From: Anaerolineae bacterium
GTDB taxonomy: Bacteria; Chloroflexota; Anaerolineae; Aggregatilineales; UBA3940
Length of the DNA: 64,000 nt
Reading direction: 5' to 3'
Assembly: GCA_016926255.1 (NCBI GenBank)
Contig: JAFGOY010000005.1
Span: 1 to 64,000 of the forward strand
Numbering within the stretch: the stretch's first letter is position 1; each line of letters opens with the position of its first letter. The translations under genes were made by a program, and so were the position numbers. The notes below the pieces were generated by a model. The model searched no databases, was not told where the DNA came from, and saw only the letters and a list, made by a program, of their open reading frames with translations. This document shows positions 16,221 to 24,509 of the stretch, piece after piece.

Positions 16221-18715
16221 ACGAGCAAAACAACATCCAAATTGACCGTAACGTACTTCGCTGGGTATCCCTCGGCATCGGCCTGCTGGCCCTGCTGGCT
16301 ATGCTGGTCGCCTGGATTGCCGAAGGAAAATTCAGCACCGCAAGTTGGATTTCGCTGGGTGTGAGCGTCGCCGGTATCGCCGGTTTCATTCTGGTCGATG
16401 CCCGCGCCTTCGTAAGCGCGATCACCGGGCGGCAGGGGCTGTTTGGCCTGACCACCGCTTTCATGACCATTTTCTTCCTTGCGGTGATGGTCGCCCTGTA
16501 CCTGCTGCTCAAGCAGGCCAATATCGAACCGTGGGACGTGAGCGAATCGCAGGAATACACGCTCTCCGATACGACGACGCAGCTCCTTTCCGAACTGGAC
16601 GGGCCGGTGCAGGTTCTGGCTTTTTATGCACCGAGCGACTACGGTAAAGAAGAAGCCAAACTGCGACTCGACCAGTACGAGCGTGAGAGCGATGGCAAAC
16701 TGACCGTCGATTTTATCGATCCCGATGCTGACCCGGCCCTGGCCGGTAAATACGAGGTCGAGAGTTCGGGCACCATCGTCTTCGAGCAAGGTGACCAGAC
16801 ATCCAAAGCCGACAGCGTCACAGAGAACGAACTGACCGGCGCGCTGGCCCGCGTGATGCTCGGCGACGAACGCCATCTTTATGCCATCGTTGGGCACGGC
16901 GAACGCACCTTTACCGGTTATGATACGACCGGCTACTCTACCATCAACCGGCACCTGGAAAACTTCAACATCATCACCGACGAGATCAACCTGCTGGAAA
17001 CCGGCGAAATCCCGGCAGATGCCGACATGGTCCTGATTGCCGGGCCGACCGCGACGTTTACCGATACCGAAATAGCGATCCTTTCCGCGTACCTGGACGA
17101 AGGTGGCGCGGCGATGATCCTCAGCGAACCCGGTACGGGTGGTGGGACGATGGGCAACGGCGTCATGGGCGTGGCTTTCAGCCCGGATGGTGACACCATC
17201 GCCACCGGCGGAGCCGACGGCACCATCCGCTTGTGGGATGCGGCTAACGGCGATGAAATCGGCGTCATTCGCGGGCATACCGCCGGATTGACCGACGTAG
17301 CCTTCTCGCCCGATGGCAGCCGGATCGTCTCAACCAGCATCGACAACACCGTCCGCGTCTGGGACGTGGAAAGCGGCGAACAACTGGCCGTTCTGGAAGG
17401 CGAGACAGCCGCCGTTCGCCGGGCAACCTTTTCGCCCGACGGGAACCTGATCGCCAGCGTGGGCGAAAATCAGGCAGTCAACATCTGGGATGCCGACACC
17501 TACCAGCCAATGGCCTATTCTCCGCTGGCAGTGCCGGTTCCACTGATGACACTGGCCTTCTCACCCGACAGTGCCCATATCGCCGTTGGCGGTGGTTCCA
17601 GTACCGAAGGACCGATCTACGTGTGGAATACCGAGACCGGCGAAGTGGAAATCTCGGAGCCGCTGCACTCGAGCTTTGTGTTCAGCATGGCCTTCTCACC
17701 CGACGGGCAGACGTTAAAAAGCGCCGCCGTCGATGGAACGATTGGCAGCCTTGACATAGAGAGCGGCGAAGGCAGCGCCACACCTCGCTACGCCGATACA
17801 GGAACATCGGCGATAGCGATCGCCAAGGACGGCACGATAGCCTATGCCCTGGTCGATGCAACCGTCCACCTGCAAACGGATACCGGCGCACAACCGGATA
17901 AGGATATCGTTCTTTCCGGGCACACTGACGTCATCTGGGACCTGGCTTTCTCCCCCGATGGGAGCAGGGTAGTTTCAGTAGGTCGCGACAATATCATCGA
18001 CGTCTGGAACGTCGACGAGGGAACACTCGACTATATGATTTCGGGGCATTCCGCCGTCGATCCGCTGCTCCAATATCTTGAAAACAACTGGAAAATCCGG
18101 CTGAACGACGACATCGTCATCGACCTGGGAACGGCCCAGCAGTTCGACGAGTTCACACCAATCGTCTATACATACGATGAGTTCTCGCCGATCACAGCGC
18201 CGATCCTCAACCAGTACACCTTCTTCCCCGACGCGCGAAGCATCACCCGGCTAGACACCAGTGCTTCAAGCCTGAGCCTCATCGCGCTGGCCCTGACTTC
18301 TTCCTCATCCAGCGGGGTAACTTCCTGGGGTGAAACGACCGATCCGTACACCGTCGGCACCTACGGTTTCGACGAAGCCGACATCCCCGGCCCGGTCACA
18401 CTGGCTGTCAGCGCGGAAGATCTTGAGAGCGGGGCGCGGCTGGTCGTCGTTGGCGACTCAGACTTTGTTTCAAATGCCATGCTCGAATACTCGAACTTCG
18501 ACAACTCGCAGTTCTTCATCAAGGCCGTCGAGTGGTTGACTGAATCGGAAGACAGCATCGAACTGCCGCCGGTGAACTTCGAAGATCGCCGGTTTGATCC
18601 CCAGTTCGGCCTGGTACAGCTCCGGCTGGTGCAGATCAGCGCGGCCTGCCTGATGCCGATTGCGTTCATTGTCGCCGGGTTGGGCGTCTGGATCACCCGC
18701 CGCAGCAGACGGTAG
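16217..18715 (+). CDS. GldG-like ABC auxiliary protein with inserted WD40 propeller
   Basis: An 832-residue protein. The GTG start at 16217 is chosen because AGGAGGTG sits 6 bases before it and the start overlaps the previous stop (GTGA). Two or three membrane segments lie within about residues 10-100, followed by the outside GldG/ABC_transp_aux domain (VLAFYAPSDYG, FIDPDADP, YAIVGHGERTF, MVLIAGPTATF). At about residue 312, right after the MILSEP strand, a block of seven WD40 units (313-611; repeated VAFSPDG and LWD/VWD motifs) interrupts the domain, which resumes with DPLLQYLENNWKI and DDIVIDLG and ends in one membrane helix. Ordinary family members lack the propeller. Function: partner of the permease, probably substrate or peptidoglycan-side interactions. 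Confidence 0.9.
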   Translation: MNEQNNIQIDRNVLRWVSLGIGLLALLAMLVAWIAEGKFSTASWISLGVSVAGIAGFILVDARAFVSAITGRQGLFGLTTAFMTIFFLAVMVALYLLLKQANIEPWDVSESQEYTLSDTTTQLLSELDGPVQVLAFYAPSDYGKEEAKLRLDQYERESDGKLTVDFIDPDADPALAGKYEVESSGTIVFEQGDQTSKADSVTENELTGALARVMLGDERHLYAIVGHGERTFTGYDTTGYSTINRHLENFNIITDEINLLETGEIPADADMVLIAGPTATFTDTEIAILSAYLDEGGAAMILSEPGTGGGTMGNGVMGVAFSPDGDTIATGGADGTIRLWDAANGDEIGVIRGHTAGLTDVAFSPDGSRIVSTSIDNTVRVWDVESGEQLAVLEGETAAVRRATFSPDGNLIASVGENQAVNIWDADTYQPMAYSPLAVPVPLMTLAFSPDSAHIAVGGGSSTEGPIYVWNTETGEVEISEPLHSSFVFSMAFSPDGQTLKSAAVDGTIGSLDIESGEGSATPRYADTGTSAIAIAKDGTIAYALVDATVHLQTDTGAQPDKDIVLSGHTDVIWDLAFSPDGSRVVSVGRDNIIDVWNVDEGTLDYMISGHSAVDPLLQYLENNWKIRLNDDIVIDLGTAQQFDEFTPIVYTYDEFSPITAPILNQYTFFPDARSITRLDTSASSLSLIALALTSSSSSGVTSWGETTDPYTVGTYGFDEADIPGPVTLAVSAEDLESGARLVVVGDSDFVSNAMLEYSNFDNSQFFIKAVEWLTESEDSIELPPVNFEDRRFDPQFGLVQLRLVQISAACLMPIAFIVAGLGVWITRRSRR

Positions 18716-18730
18716 GAGGAAGAGACGAAC

Positions 18731-19351
18731 ATGCAAACACGCAATCGTCTGATCAGCGGGCTGGTACTCCTGGGAGTGGCCGCTGCATTGATCACCACCT
18801 TCGTCCTGCTCGGCAAAAGGGAAGAAGAACCCGAAGTCGACGAAACCGCTGAGGCGGAGACGGTCGACCTGTTCCCCGACGCAGTGTTCGGGGTCGTCGA
18901 AGCGTTCTCGGTAACAGACAACGAAACCGGGGACACCTTCGCGGCGAGTATCGACGAAGACAGTTTCGAGTGGGTGATCGACGAGATGCCCACCGAACCC
19001 GACCCGGCACTGGTCGTTGACAGCAACCAGATCACCAGTTCGCTGTTCAGCCTGCCCAGCCTGCAATCGAGCCGCGTCCTGAGCGAAATCGAGGCGCTGG
19101 CCCCCTTCGGGCTGGAAGAGGCTCACTACACGATCACCTTCAGGGTGACCTCAGGCGGCGAACATACCATCTATGTCGGGTCACAAAACCCGACCGGTAC
19201 CGGGTACTATGTTCGCCTCACCGAATCGGTTGACCTGACCCAGGAAGTCTACCTGGTCGATACGTACAGCCTCGACAGCGTGATCTGGTTCCTGGAGAAT
19301 CCACCGCTGATCGAGCCGACGCCGGAGGAGGAACAGCCCGAAGGGGCCTGA
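18731..19351 (+). CDS. DUF4340-type membrane-anchored protein
   Basis: A 206-residue protein with one N-terminal membrane segment (about residues 7-27) and an outside domain typical of the DUF4340 family, which is often encoded beside GldG-like genes. Visible family traits are VVDSNQITSSLFSLPSLQSS and the segment FGLEEAHYTITFRV followed by YVGSQNPTGTGYYVRL. It is the last gene of the operon, 15 bases after the GldG-like gene with a GTAGGAGGAAGAG ribosome site, and a strong terminator follows at 19381. Molecular role unknown; the context makes it part of the same ABC system. Confidence 0.8.
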   Translation: MQTRNRLISGLVLLGVAAALITTFVLLGKREEEPEVDETAEAETVDLFPDAVFGVVEAFSVTDNETGDTFAASIDEDSFEWVIDEMPTEPDPALVVDSNQITSSLFSLPSLQSSRVLSEIEALAPFGLEEAHYTITFRVTSGGEHTIYVGSQNPTGTGYYVRLTESVDLTQEVYLVDTYSLDSVIWFLENPPLIEPTPEEEQPEGA

Positions 19352-19380
19352 TCTTCAGGGTCAGTCAGTAAAGATTGTTC

Positions 19381-19418
19381 AAAGTGGATGCCGGCAGCGG
19401 TATCCACTTTTGTTTTTC
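19381..19418 (+). terminator. Intrinsic terminator of the ABC operon
   Basis: A 13-bp stem (AAAGTGGATGCCG / CGGTATCCACTTT, one G-U pair) with loop GCAG, followed by TGTTTTTCT, 29 bases after the stop at 19351. This is a textbook rho-independent terminator. Confidence 0.88.
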
Positions 19419-19495
19419 TATTGGCTCTCATGTAGAGAATCGCCTATACTGTTCGGGGGGACGAGACCACCAAAGCCTGAGCACAGCGAGAACTG

Positions 19496-20281
19496 ATGAA
19501 AGGTAAAGCACTCAACCGCCTGATACTCCAGATAGTCGCGTATATCGGCATCGCCCTGATTTTGGGAGGGGTGATCCTGCTGTACGTGCCTGACCAGGTC
19601 TTCATGCCCCCTGGCGCGTTGATCGGATTCGGGCTGGCGGCGCTGGGAATCAATATCGTTCTGGGCGGTGACCTGGTGATCGGGCCAACGCCCCGCACAT
19701 TTTCGGCGAAGGGACAGGTGGTACGCGGCTATCTCGACGTTTCCGCCGGGCCAGCCGACCTGGACATCAACGGCGGCACGAAAAGTCGTATCGCCTCGGT
19801 GACACACGGGCCGCTCGGCAAACCCAACTTCGTCGTCGAGGAGGGAATCGCCCGGCTGCGGCTCCATAACAACGTTCTCATCCCCAATATCACCCAGTGG
19901 CGGGCCAACCTCGCCTCGAACATATTGTGGGACATCTACGCCCGCAGTTCGCTGGGCGAACTGATGCTCGACCTGACCCAGCTCAGGCTGGAAAAAGTGA
20001 TCGCCGCGACCTCCTGGGGCCATTTGCAGATCATCTGCCCCAAACGCGGCTACGCACAGATCGACCTCAAGACAACGGCAGGGCTGATCGAAGTCACCAT
20101 CCCCGACGGCGTCGGCGCACACGTCACCATCGAAAGCGGCACGCTGGCTAACATCGACATCCAAAACGAAAGACTGCTGGCCGAAGACCAGCAGACGTTT
20201 ACCTCGCTCGATTTTGAAACCGCAGCGGCAACGGTCGAGATTCGCATCAAGGCCGATGCCGGAGACGTCCACATTAAATAG
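19496..20281 (+). CDS. Membrane protein with a LiaF/toast-rack-like beta domain
   Basis: A 261-residue protein with two N-terminal hydrophobic segments (about 8-30 and 38-60) followed by a repetitive beta-rich domain of about 190 residues, with runs such as GYLDVSAGPADLDINGG and GHLQIICPKRGYAQIDLKTTAGLIEVTIPDG that recall the stacked beta-helix of LiaF/DUF2154 or DUF4097 proteins. The match is by pattern only. Such domains face the outside or the membrane interface and often belong to envelope-stress circuits. It stands alone: a terminator precedes it and min genes converge on it. Confidence 0.6.
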   Translation: MKGKALNRLILQIVAYIGIALILGGVILLYVPDQVFMPPGALIGFGLAALGINIVLGGDLVIGPTPRTFSAKGQVVRGYLDVSAGPADLDINGGTKSRIASVTHGPLGKPNFVVEEGIARLRLHNNVLIPNITQWRANLASNILWDIYARSSLGELMLDLTQLRLEKVIAATSWGHLQIICPKRGYAQIDLKTTAGLIEVTIPDGVGAHVTIESGTLANIDIQNERLLAEDQQTFTSLDFETAAATVEIRIKADAGDVHIK

Positions 20282-20284
20282 AAA

Positions 20285-20320
20285 CCTATCCGAAATAAAG
20301 CAAGCGCAATCTCGGATAGG
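20285..20320. repeat. 36-bp dispersed palindromic element, copy B
   Basis: Arms CCTATCCG and CGGATAGG around a 20-base core, total length equal to copies A (7658) and C (52231). An inner A-T pair lengthens the stem to 9 bp. It begins 4 bases after the stop at 20281 and lies between convergent genes, a place that suits a two-way terminator. Confidence 0.8.
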
Positions 20321-20372
20321 CAAAGAAAAGCTCTATTGAATTTGAAACCCGATCCCGGTCTACCTCACTGCT

Positions 20373-20654
20373 TTAATTGGTGGGCACCCCACGCCGCCGG
20401 GAATCGGGAATAATCGGTATTTCGGCTGTCAAAATACTGTCACGATCCACGCTGGTCAGGTTGATATTCACCGCTTCACGATCATATTCGACATAGCGGG
20501 CGATCACCTCCAGGATTTCGTCTTTCATCGCCTCGACCAGCTCAGGAGTCAGGTTGCTTCTATCGTGAACCAGCACCAACCGGAGCCGCTCTTTGGCAAC
20601 ATCACTGCTCGATGGTTCTCGCCCCCCAAACAACCGATCAATCAAGCTTGCCAT
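20373..20654 (-). CDS. minE: Cell division topological specificity factor MinE
   Basis: A 93-residue protein that stimulates the MinD ATPase and relieves MinC inhibition so that the division septum forms at mid-cell. The N-terminal membrane-targeting and MinD-binding part (SLIDRLFGG, then AKERLRLVLVHDRSNLTP) and the C-terminal dimer domain (EILEVIARYVEYDREAVNINL) are clear. Length is normal. It is the third gene of minC-minD-minE, with AGGAGAACAAACCTT before the ATG. Confidence 0.95.
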   Translation of the reverse strand: MASLIDRLFGGREPSSSDVAKERLRLVLVHDRSNLTPELVEAMKDEILEVIARYVEYDREAVNINLTSVDRDSILTAEIPIIPDSRRRGVPTN

Positions 20655-20700
20655 AAGGTTTGTTCTCCTCTCGCACAGGCCCGTCGGATTTGATGTGCCG

Positions 20701-21861
20701 TTATAGTATCGCCTTCTTCTCTGTGCTGGCGGCAGGCGTTTTGTTTACTTCTTTGCTTTCGGCAGGCTTTTCATCTTCCTTCGGCGCAGGCGGTTCGATT
20801 TTGGCGGGTTCAGCCTTGACGACGGCTGGTTTCTCATCATCCGAATCGGCTTTGCTTTCGGCAGAACGAGTCGGGGCGCTGGCCACCGGTTCGTTATTGG
20901 ACGGCTTCTCCTCGGCCTTTGGCTTGCCGTCGGCATTGTCGCTTACCATAACCGGTTTGATCAGCCGGGCCGCGGCCCGCTCCTCTTCTATCTCTTTCTT
21001 TGGAGGTTCGACCACGCTTGGCTTTGGGCCAGCAGCGATTTTGTCAGCAGCGTTCTCCGCGCCTCTCACCTTTGCCACAAGGCGCTTCAGCCAGCCGGTT
21101 TCTTCCTCCATCGGCATGAAGGGCACATTTTCACCGGTAATCCGGCGCGCAATATTGCGGAAAGCCACCCCTGCCCGTGACTGATCATCGGTGTTCAATG
21201 CGGCAGGCAGCCCCCGGTTGGTCGAAACGAGGATCGTTTCATCTTCCGGCACCAGGCCGATCAGCTTGACAGCCAGAATGTCGATAATGTCTTCCGGGCT
21301 GAGCATATCACCCTTTTTGACCATCTCCGACTTCACCCGGTTGATCACCAGGTGGCCGGGGCCTTTGCCCTCGGCCTCGATCAACCCGATGATCCGGTCA
21401 GCGTCACGAACCGACGACACTTCGGGGTTGGTCACAATAACCACGACATCGGCGGGGGCGATGGCATTCCGGAAGCCGCGCTCGATGCCCGCCGGGGAGT
21501 CGATCACCACGTAATCGACGACTGGGCGCAGTTCATCACAAACGCGCACCATATCGCTGGGACTGACGGCGGTCTTATCGCGGGTCTGCGCGGCGGGGAT
21601 CAAATACAATTCTTCCTTCAACCGCTTGTCTCTGATCATCGCCTGGCGCAGCTTGGCCCGCCCCTCGACAATGTCGACCAGATCATAGACGATCCGGTTC
21701 TCCAACCCCATAACAACGTCGAGATTGCGAAGCCCAATGTCAGCATCAATGCAGACAACTTTATTTCCCAGAGAAGCCAGTGCAACGGCGATATTGGCCG
21801 TCGCGGTCGTCTTCCCGACTCCACCTTTTCCTGAGGTAACTGTAATGACCCTAGCTGCCAT
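20701..21861 (-). CDS. minD: Septum site-determining ATPase MinD with long C-terminal tail
   Basis: A 386-residue ParA-type ATPase that recruits MinC to the membrane. The deviant Walker A (TSGKGGVGKTT, residues 10-19), the switch regions (CIDADIGLRNLD, VIDSPAG) and the family core end at about 250. An amphipathic helix, TGWLKRLVAKVRG (255-267), matches the membrane-targeting sequence that normally ends MinD. Here about 117 more residues follow, rich in Lys, Glu, Pro, Ala and Ser and probably disordered. Usual MinD is about 270 residues. The frame is clean up to the stop, so the tail looks real rather than a frameshift product. GGAAGGTCTGC precedes the ATG. Confidence 0.95.
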   Translation of the reverse strand: MAARVITVTSGKGGVGKTTATANIAVALASLGNKVVCIDADIGLRNLDVVMGLENRIVYDLVDIVEGRAKLRQAMIRDKRLKEELYLIPAAQTRDKTAVSPSDMVRVCDELRPVVDYVVIDSPAGIERGFRNAIAPADVVVIVTNPEVSSVRDADRIIGLIEAEGKGPGHLVINRVKSEMVKKGDMLSPEDIIDILAVKLIGLVPEDETILVSTNRGLPAALNTDDQSRAGVAFRNIARRITGENVPFMPMEEETGWLKRLVAKVRGAENAADKIAAGPKPSVVEPPKKEIEEERAAARLIKPVMVSDNADGKPKAEEKPSNNEPVASAPTRSAESKADSDDEKPAVVKAEPAKIEPPAPKEDEKPAESKEVNKTPAASTEKKAIL

Positions 21862-21971
21862 GCAGACCTTCCTAGCAACATTTTCTGTTTATAGTCAACG
21901 AACGAAAAGCATCTCTCCAGCAGTACCCTTATTCTACTTGCAAACTGCCGAGGCGATTTCTGGACAGATTG

Positions 21972-22664
21972 TTAATTCGATCCCCACTCCTCCGCCACGA
22001 TCTGCCCGTCACGCACCATCGCGTATTCCGGGCGCGGGCGTCGCTGCCCGTCGTCGGCGGCAATTGCCACATAATTGGCGATCCGAAGCTGCATCGGGCG
22101 CATATCGAGCGCACAAACCAGAGCCGTCTCATCGCCATTCGCCCCGGCGTGGACCGTTCCGCGCAACCTGCCCCAGACCAGGACATCGCCCCCGGCGATA
22201 ATCTGCGCGCCGGGATTGACATCACCGATCACGACCACATGCCCAACATGACGAATGACCCGCCCTGAGCGCAGCGTGTTTTTGACCAACACACCGCCAG
22301 TGCCTTTTTCAGTCGAATCGAGGGGTGGCAGTTCGCCAGTATCGTCTTTTTCTAAGGGTGATACCCCTTCCGGCAGATCGGTGTCGATTCCTGCCCGGCG
22401 TGCCGCCCGGATCGTCTCAGCCGCCTCACCCAGGATCGAAGCCAGGTGAACATCGTGCTCGGCCAGTTTATCTTGCAGTTTACGGATATCGTCGCGATTC
22501 AACGCCCGATCACCCACTTTGATAGCTACTCGCGCACCTCGGAAGAAATCATTCCGCTGCTCGATGATTAAAAAAAGGCGCTCGCTTACTTCGTTCCAGG
22601 GAGCGTCATCGTTCAAGGAGACGAGAAGGATGTCCCGCACTCCCTTGATTGAAATGATTGACAT
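21972..22664 (-). CDS. minC: Septum site-determining protein MinC
   Basis: A 230-residue inhibitor of FtsZ assembly. The N-terminal FtsZ-interacting domain spans about 1-100 and the beta-helical C-terminal dimer and MinD-binding domain about 125-215, with the hallmark GDVNPGAQIIAGGDVLVWGR followed by GTVHAGANGD and the MRPMQLRIAN run. First gene of the min operon; GGGAAGGGTGCGGC before the ATG is a strong ribosome site. The gap to minD is 110 bases, larger than usual, with no feature I can name. Confidence 0.95.
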   Translation of the reverse strand: MSIISIKGVRDILLVSLNDDAPWNEVSERLFLIIEQRNDFFRGARVAIKVGDRALNRDDIRKLQDKLAEHDVHLASILGEAAETIRAARRAGIDTDLPEGVSPLEKDDTGELPPLDSTEKGTGGVLVKNTLRSGRVIRHVGHVVVIGDVNPGAQIIAGGDVLVWGRLRGTVHAGANGDETALVCALDMRPMQLRIANYVAIAADDGQRRPRPEYAMVRDGQIVAEEWGSN

Positions 22665-22771
22665 GCCGCACCCTTCCCATACGTTGAGGCGATTGTAGTA
22701 TAACGCCCATTACGGCGCAACCGATTTGCAGAGCAACGGTACAATCGCCTTGCAAAACAAGGCACACCGAC

Positions 22772-22978
22772 CTACAGCAGAGTCGCCTTTCGACCGGGCC
22801 GGGGATCGTAGTTGCTGGCAAACTGTTCCAGGGTGGTCTTCTCGATCAACCAGGCGTTGGCAAATTTACTTGCCGGAAGTTTTCCGCTGCGGATCAACCG
22901 CCTTACCGATTCAGGGTGGATATTCAATCGTCTGGCCGCCTCGGCCACCGTCACGTAGTTCCCAAAATTATCTGCCAC
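22772..22978 (-). CDS. Small helix-turn-helix protein (excisionase/MerR-like fold)
   Basis: A 68-residue DNA-binding protein. A GTG start is chosen since AGGATGGCCT precedes it; an ATG 33 bases upstream is in frame but has no ribosome site. VTVAEAARRLNIHPESVRRLI followed by RSGKLPASKFANAWLI is the winged-helix pattern of excisionase/HTH_17 proteins. No integrase or phage gene is near, so it is more likely a small regulator than a recombination factor. A TTGTTG/CAACAA inverted repeat just upstream may be its own operator. Confidence 0.8.
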   Translation of the reverse strand: MADNFGNYVTVAEAARRLNIHPESVRRLIRSGKLPASKFANAWLIEKTTLEQFASNYDPRPGRKATLL

Positions 22979-23000
22979 AGGCCATCCTAATTGGTGTGAA

Positions 23001-23019
23001 TTGTTGTGCAATGCAACAA
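23001..23019. promoter_or_regulatory. Inverted repeat ahead of the small HTH gene
   Basis: TTGTTG and CAACAA, spaced by 7 bases, lie 23-41 bases upstream of the chosen GTG start. Size and spacing suit an operator, possibly for autoregulation. No binding evidence is available. Confidence 0.35.
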
Positions 23020-23068
23020 CATGAAGTATAGGTGATTTCCGGCGTCTGTCAAATAACCGGTATAAAAA

Positions 23069-23668
23069 TCAGCTATTCTGTCTCTCCAGCCATTCGGATC
23101 GGATCATGGCAAAGAGCAGGGTGTCGCGCAGGCTGTTCCCATCGGCGCTGCGAGACTGTCGGCACAGGCAGGCTTCCAGTGTATAACCCACCCGACGAGC
23201 GACCGCTGCGCTGCGCTCGTTCAACGCATCACAACGTATTTCGATCCGCTCGGCATTCAGGGTATCGAAAGCAAAATTGGTGATCCCGGTCACTGCCTCG
23301 GTGATATAGCCCTGGCCCTGCATGCTGTTCCGCACCCAGTAGCCGATCTCGAAGCGCGGGACAGTCCAGTCGATGTTATGCAGGCCGCTGCTCCCCACCA
23401 GTAAGCCGTCGGATTTGCGATAGAGGCTCAAACGCATCGACTCCCGTGTATAGAAATTGACCACCGCCTGCCGGACCGCTTCCTCAGCGACAGCGACTGT
23501 CTGCTCAACCTGCACCCAAGGCAGCCAGGCACGCAGATCGTCCAGCGATTCGAGCACCGCCTTGTTGATCTCCGCGCCGTCGCCGGGGCGCGGCACGCGG
23601 ATCAGCAGGCGCTCGGTTTCGAACTGGTCGGGGATATCCAGTAACATAGGGTTGATTGGTTGACACAC
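23069..23668 (-). CDS. GNAT-family acetyltransferase (RimJ/RimL type)
   Basis: A 199-residue N-acetyltransferase that uses acetyl-CoA, with the layout of ribosomal-protein or small-molecule acetylating enzymes of the RimJ/RimL group. The opening FETERLLIRVPRPGD, the middle FEIGYWVRNSMQGQGYITEAV containing the acetyl-CoA loop, and the segment RIEIRCDALNERSAAVARRVG are diagnostic. A GTG start with AGGAACGTAAA upstream is well placed. It ends the surE-side group on the - strand, 13 bases after surE. The substrate is not known. Confidence 0.9.
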   Translation of the reverse strand: MCQPINPMLLDIPDQFETERLLIRVPRPGDGAEINKAVLESLDDLRAWLPWVQVEQTVAVAEEAVRQAVVNFYTRESMRLSLYRKSDGLLVGSSGLHNIDWTVPRFEIGYWVRNSMQGQGYITEAVTGITNFAFDTLNAERIEIRCDALNERSAAVARRVGYTLEACLCRQSRSADGNSLRDTLLFAMIRSEWLERQNS

Positions 23669-23681
23669 TTTACGTTCCTGT

Positions 23682-24455
23682 TCAGGACGAGAATGTCCAT
23701 TGATCGATGGGCCAGCTTTGCATACTCTCCAGAAAGCGGTGGGCGGTCATGTCCAGACGGATCGGGGTGATCGAGAGGCAGCCCTGAGCCACCGCCCAGA
23801 CATCGGTACCGACCTCATCCGTATCACCAGTAGGAGCCTCACCACCAATCCAGTAGTAAGGCCGCCCACCCGGATCGATGCGCTCGACCAGTTCGTCGTG
23901 ATAGCGCCGCCGCCCCTGGCGGGTTACCTGCACCCCTTTGATCTCGCCAACAGGCACGTTGACATTGAGCAGGGTCAGTTCCGGTAGTTCCCGGCTCATT
24001 ACAAAGGGAACGAACTGCCGGGCGAATTTCGCTGCTATGTCGAAGATCGGCTCCTGCCACGAATCGATTAAAAAGGCGATGGCAGGAATGCCATATAACA
24101 CAGCCTCCATCGCCGCCGTCACTGTGCCGCTGTAGGTGATGTCCTGGGCCAGATTCGGCCCCTGGTTGATGCCGCTCACCACCAGGTCAACCGGCTCTTT
24201 GACAAAGCCCATCAGAGCCAGAGCGATGGCGTCGGCGGGCGAACCGGAGCAGGCGAATGCCTCGACACCCCCATTCAGCGTCACCGGGTCGATACGCATC
24301 GGGTTGTGGAGAGTTTTGCGATGGCCGACCGCGCTCTGATTTTCAGCCGGGGCGACAATCGTCAGCCGGACATCGGGCAGAGTGCGCAAAGCCGCCTGTA
24401 AAGCATAGATACCGGGTGCCCAGACACCATCATCGTTCGTGACCAATATATGCAT
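23682..24455 (-). CDS. surE: 5'/3'-nucleotidase SurE
   Basis: A 257-residue metal-dependent nucleotidase that removes phosphate from nucleoside monophosphates (and short polyphosphates in some species). The N-terminal MHILVTNDDGVWAPGI carries the catalytic Asp pair, followed by APAENQSAVGH with the metal-ligand Asn, and VSGINQGPNLAQDITYSGTV near residue 95. Length is standard. The downstream acetyltransferase gene is only 13 bases away. Confidence 0.95.
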   Translation of the reverse strand: MHILVTNDDGVWAPGIYALQAALRTLPDVRLTIVAPAENQSAVGHRKTLHNPMRIDPVTLNGGVEAFACSGSPADAIALALMGFVKEPVDLVVSGINQGPNLAQDITYSGTVTAAMEAVLYGIPAIAFLIDSWQEPIFDIAAKFARQFVPFVMSRELPELTLLNVNVPVGEIKGVQVTRQGRRRYHDELVERIDPGGRPYYWIGGEAPTGDTDEVGTDVWAVAQGCLSITPIRLDMTAHRFLESMQSWPIDQWTFSS

Positions 24456-24509
24456 CGAGACCTCGTTCCTGTGTGTGGGGGCTGTTTACCAGTGTAGACC
24501 TATCAACCG

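Noticed and set aside
16145-17278. A long open frame on the - strand opposite the GldG-like gene
   Set aside because: It is a shadow of the + strand codons; its protein text has no domain, and the + strand gene has strong motifs and a ribosome site.
22772-22978. Prophage excisionase
   Set aside because: No integrase, attachment repeats or phage genes are visible in the window.
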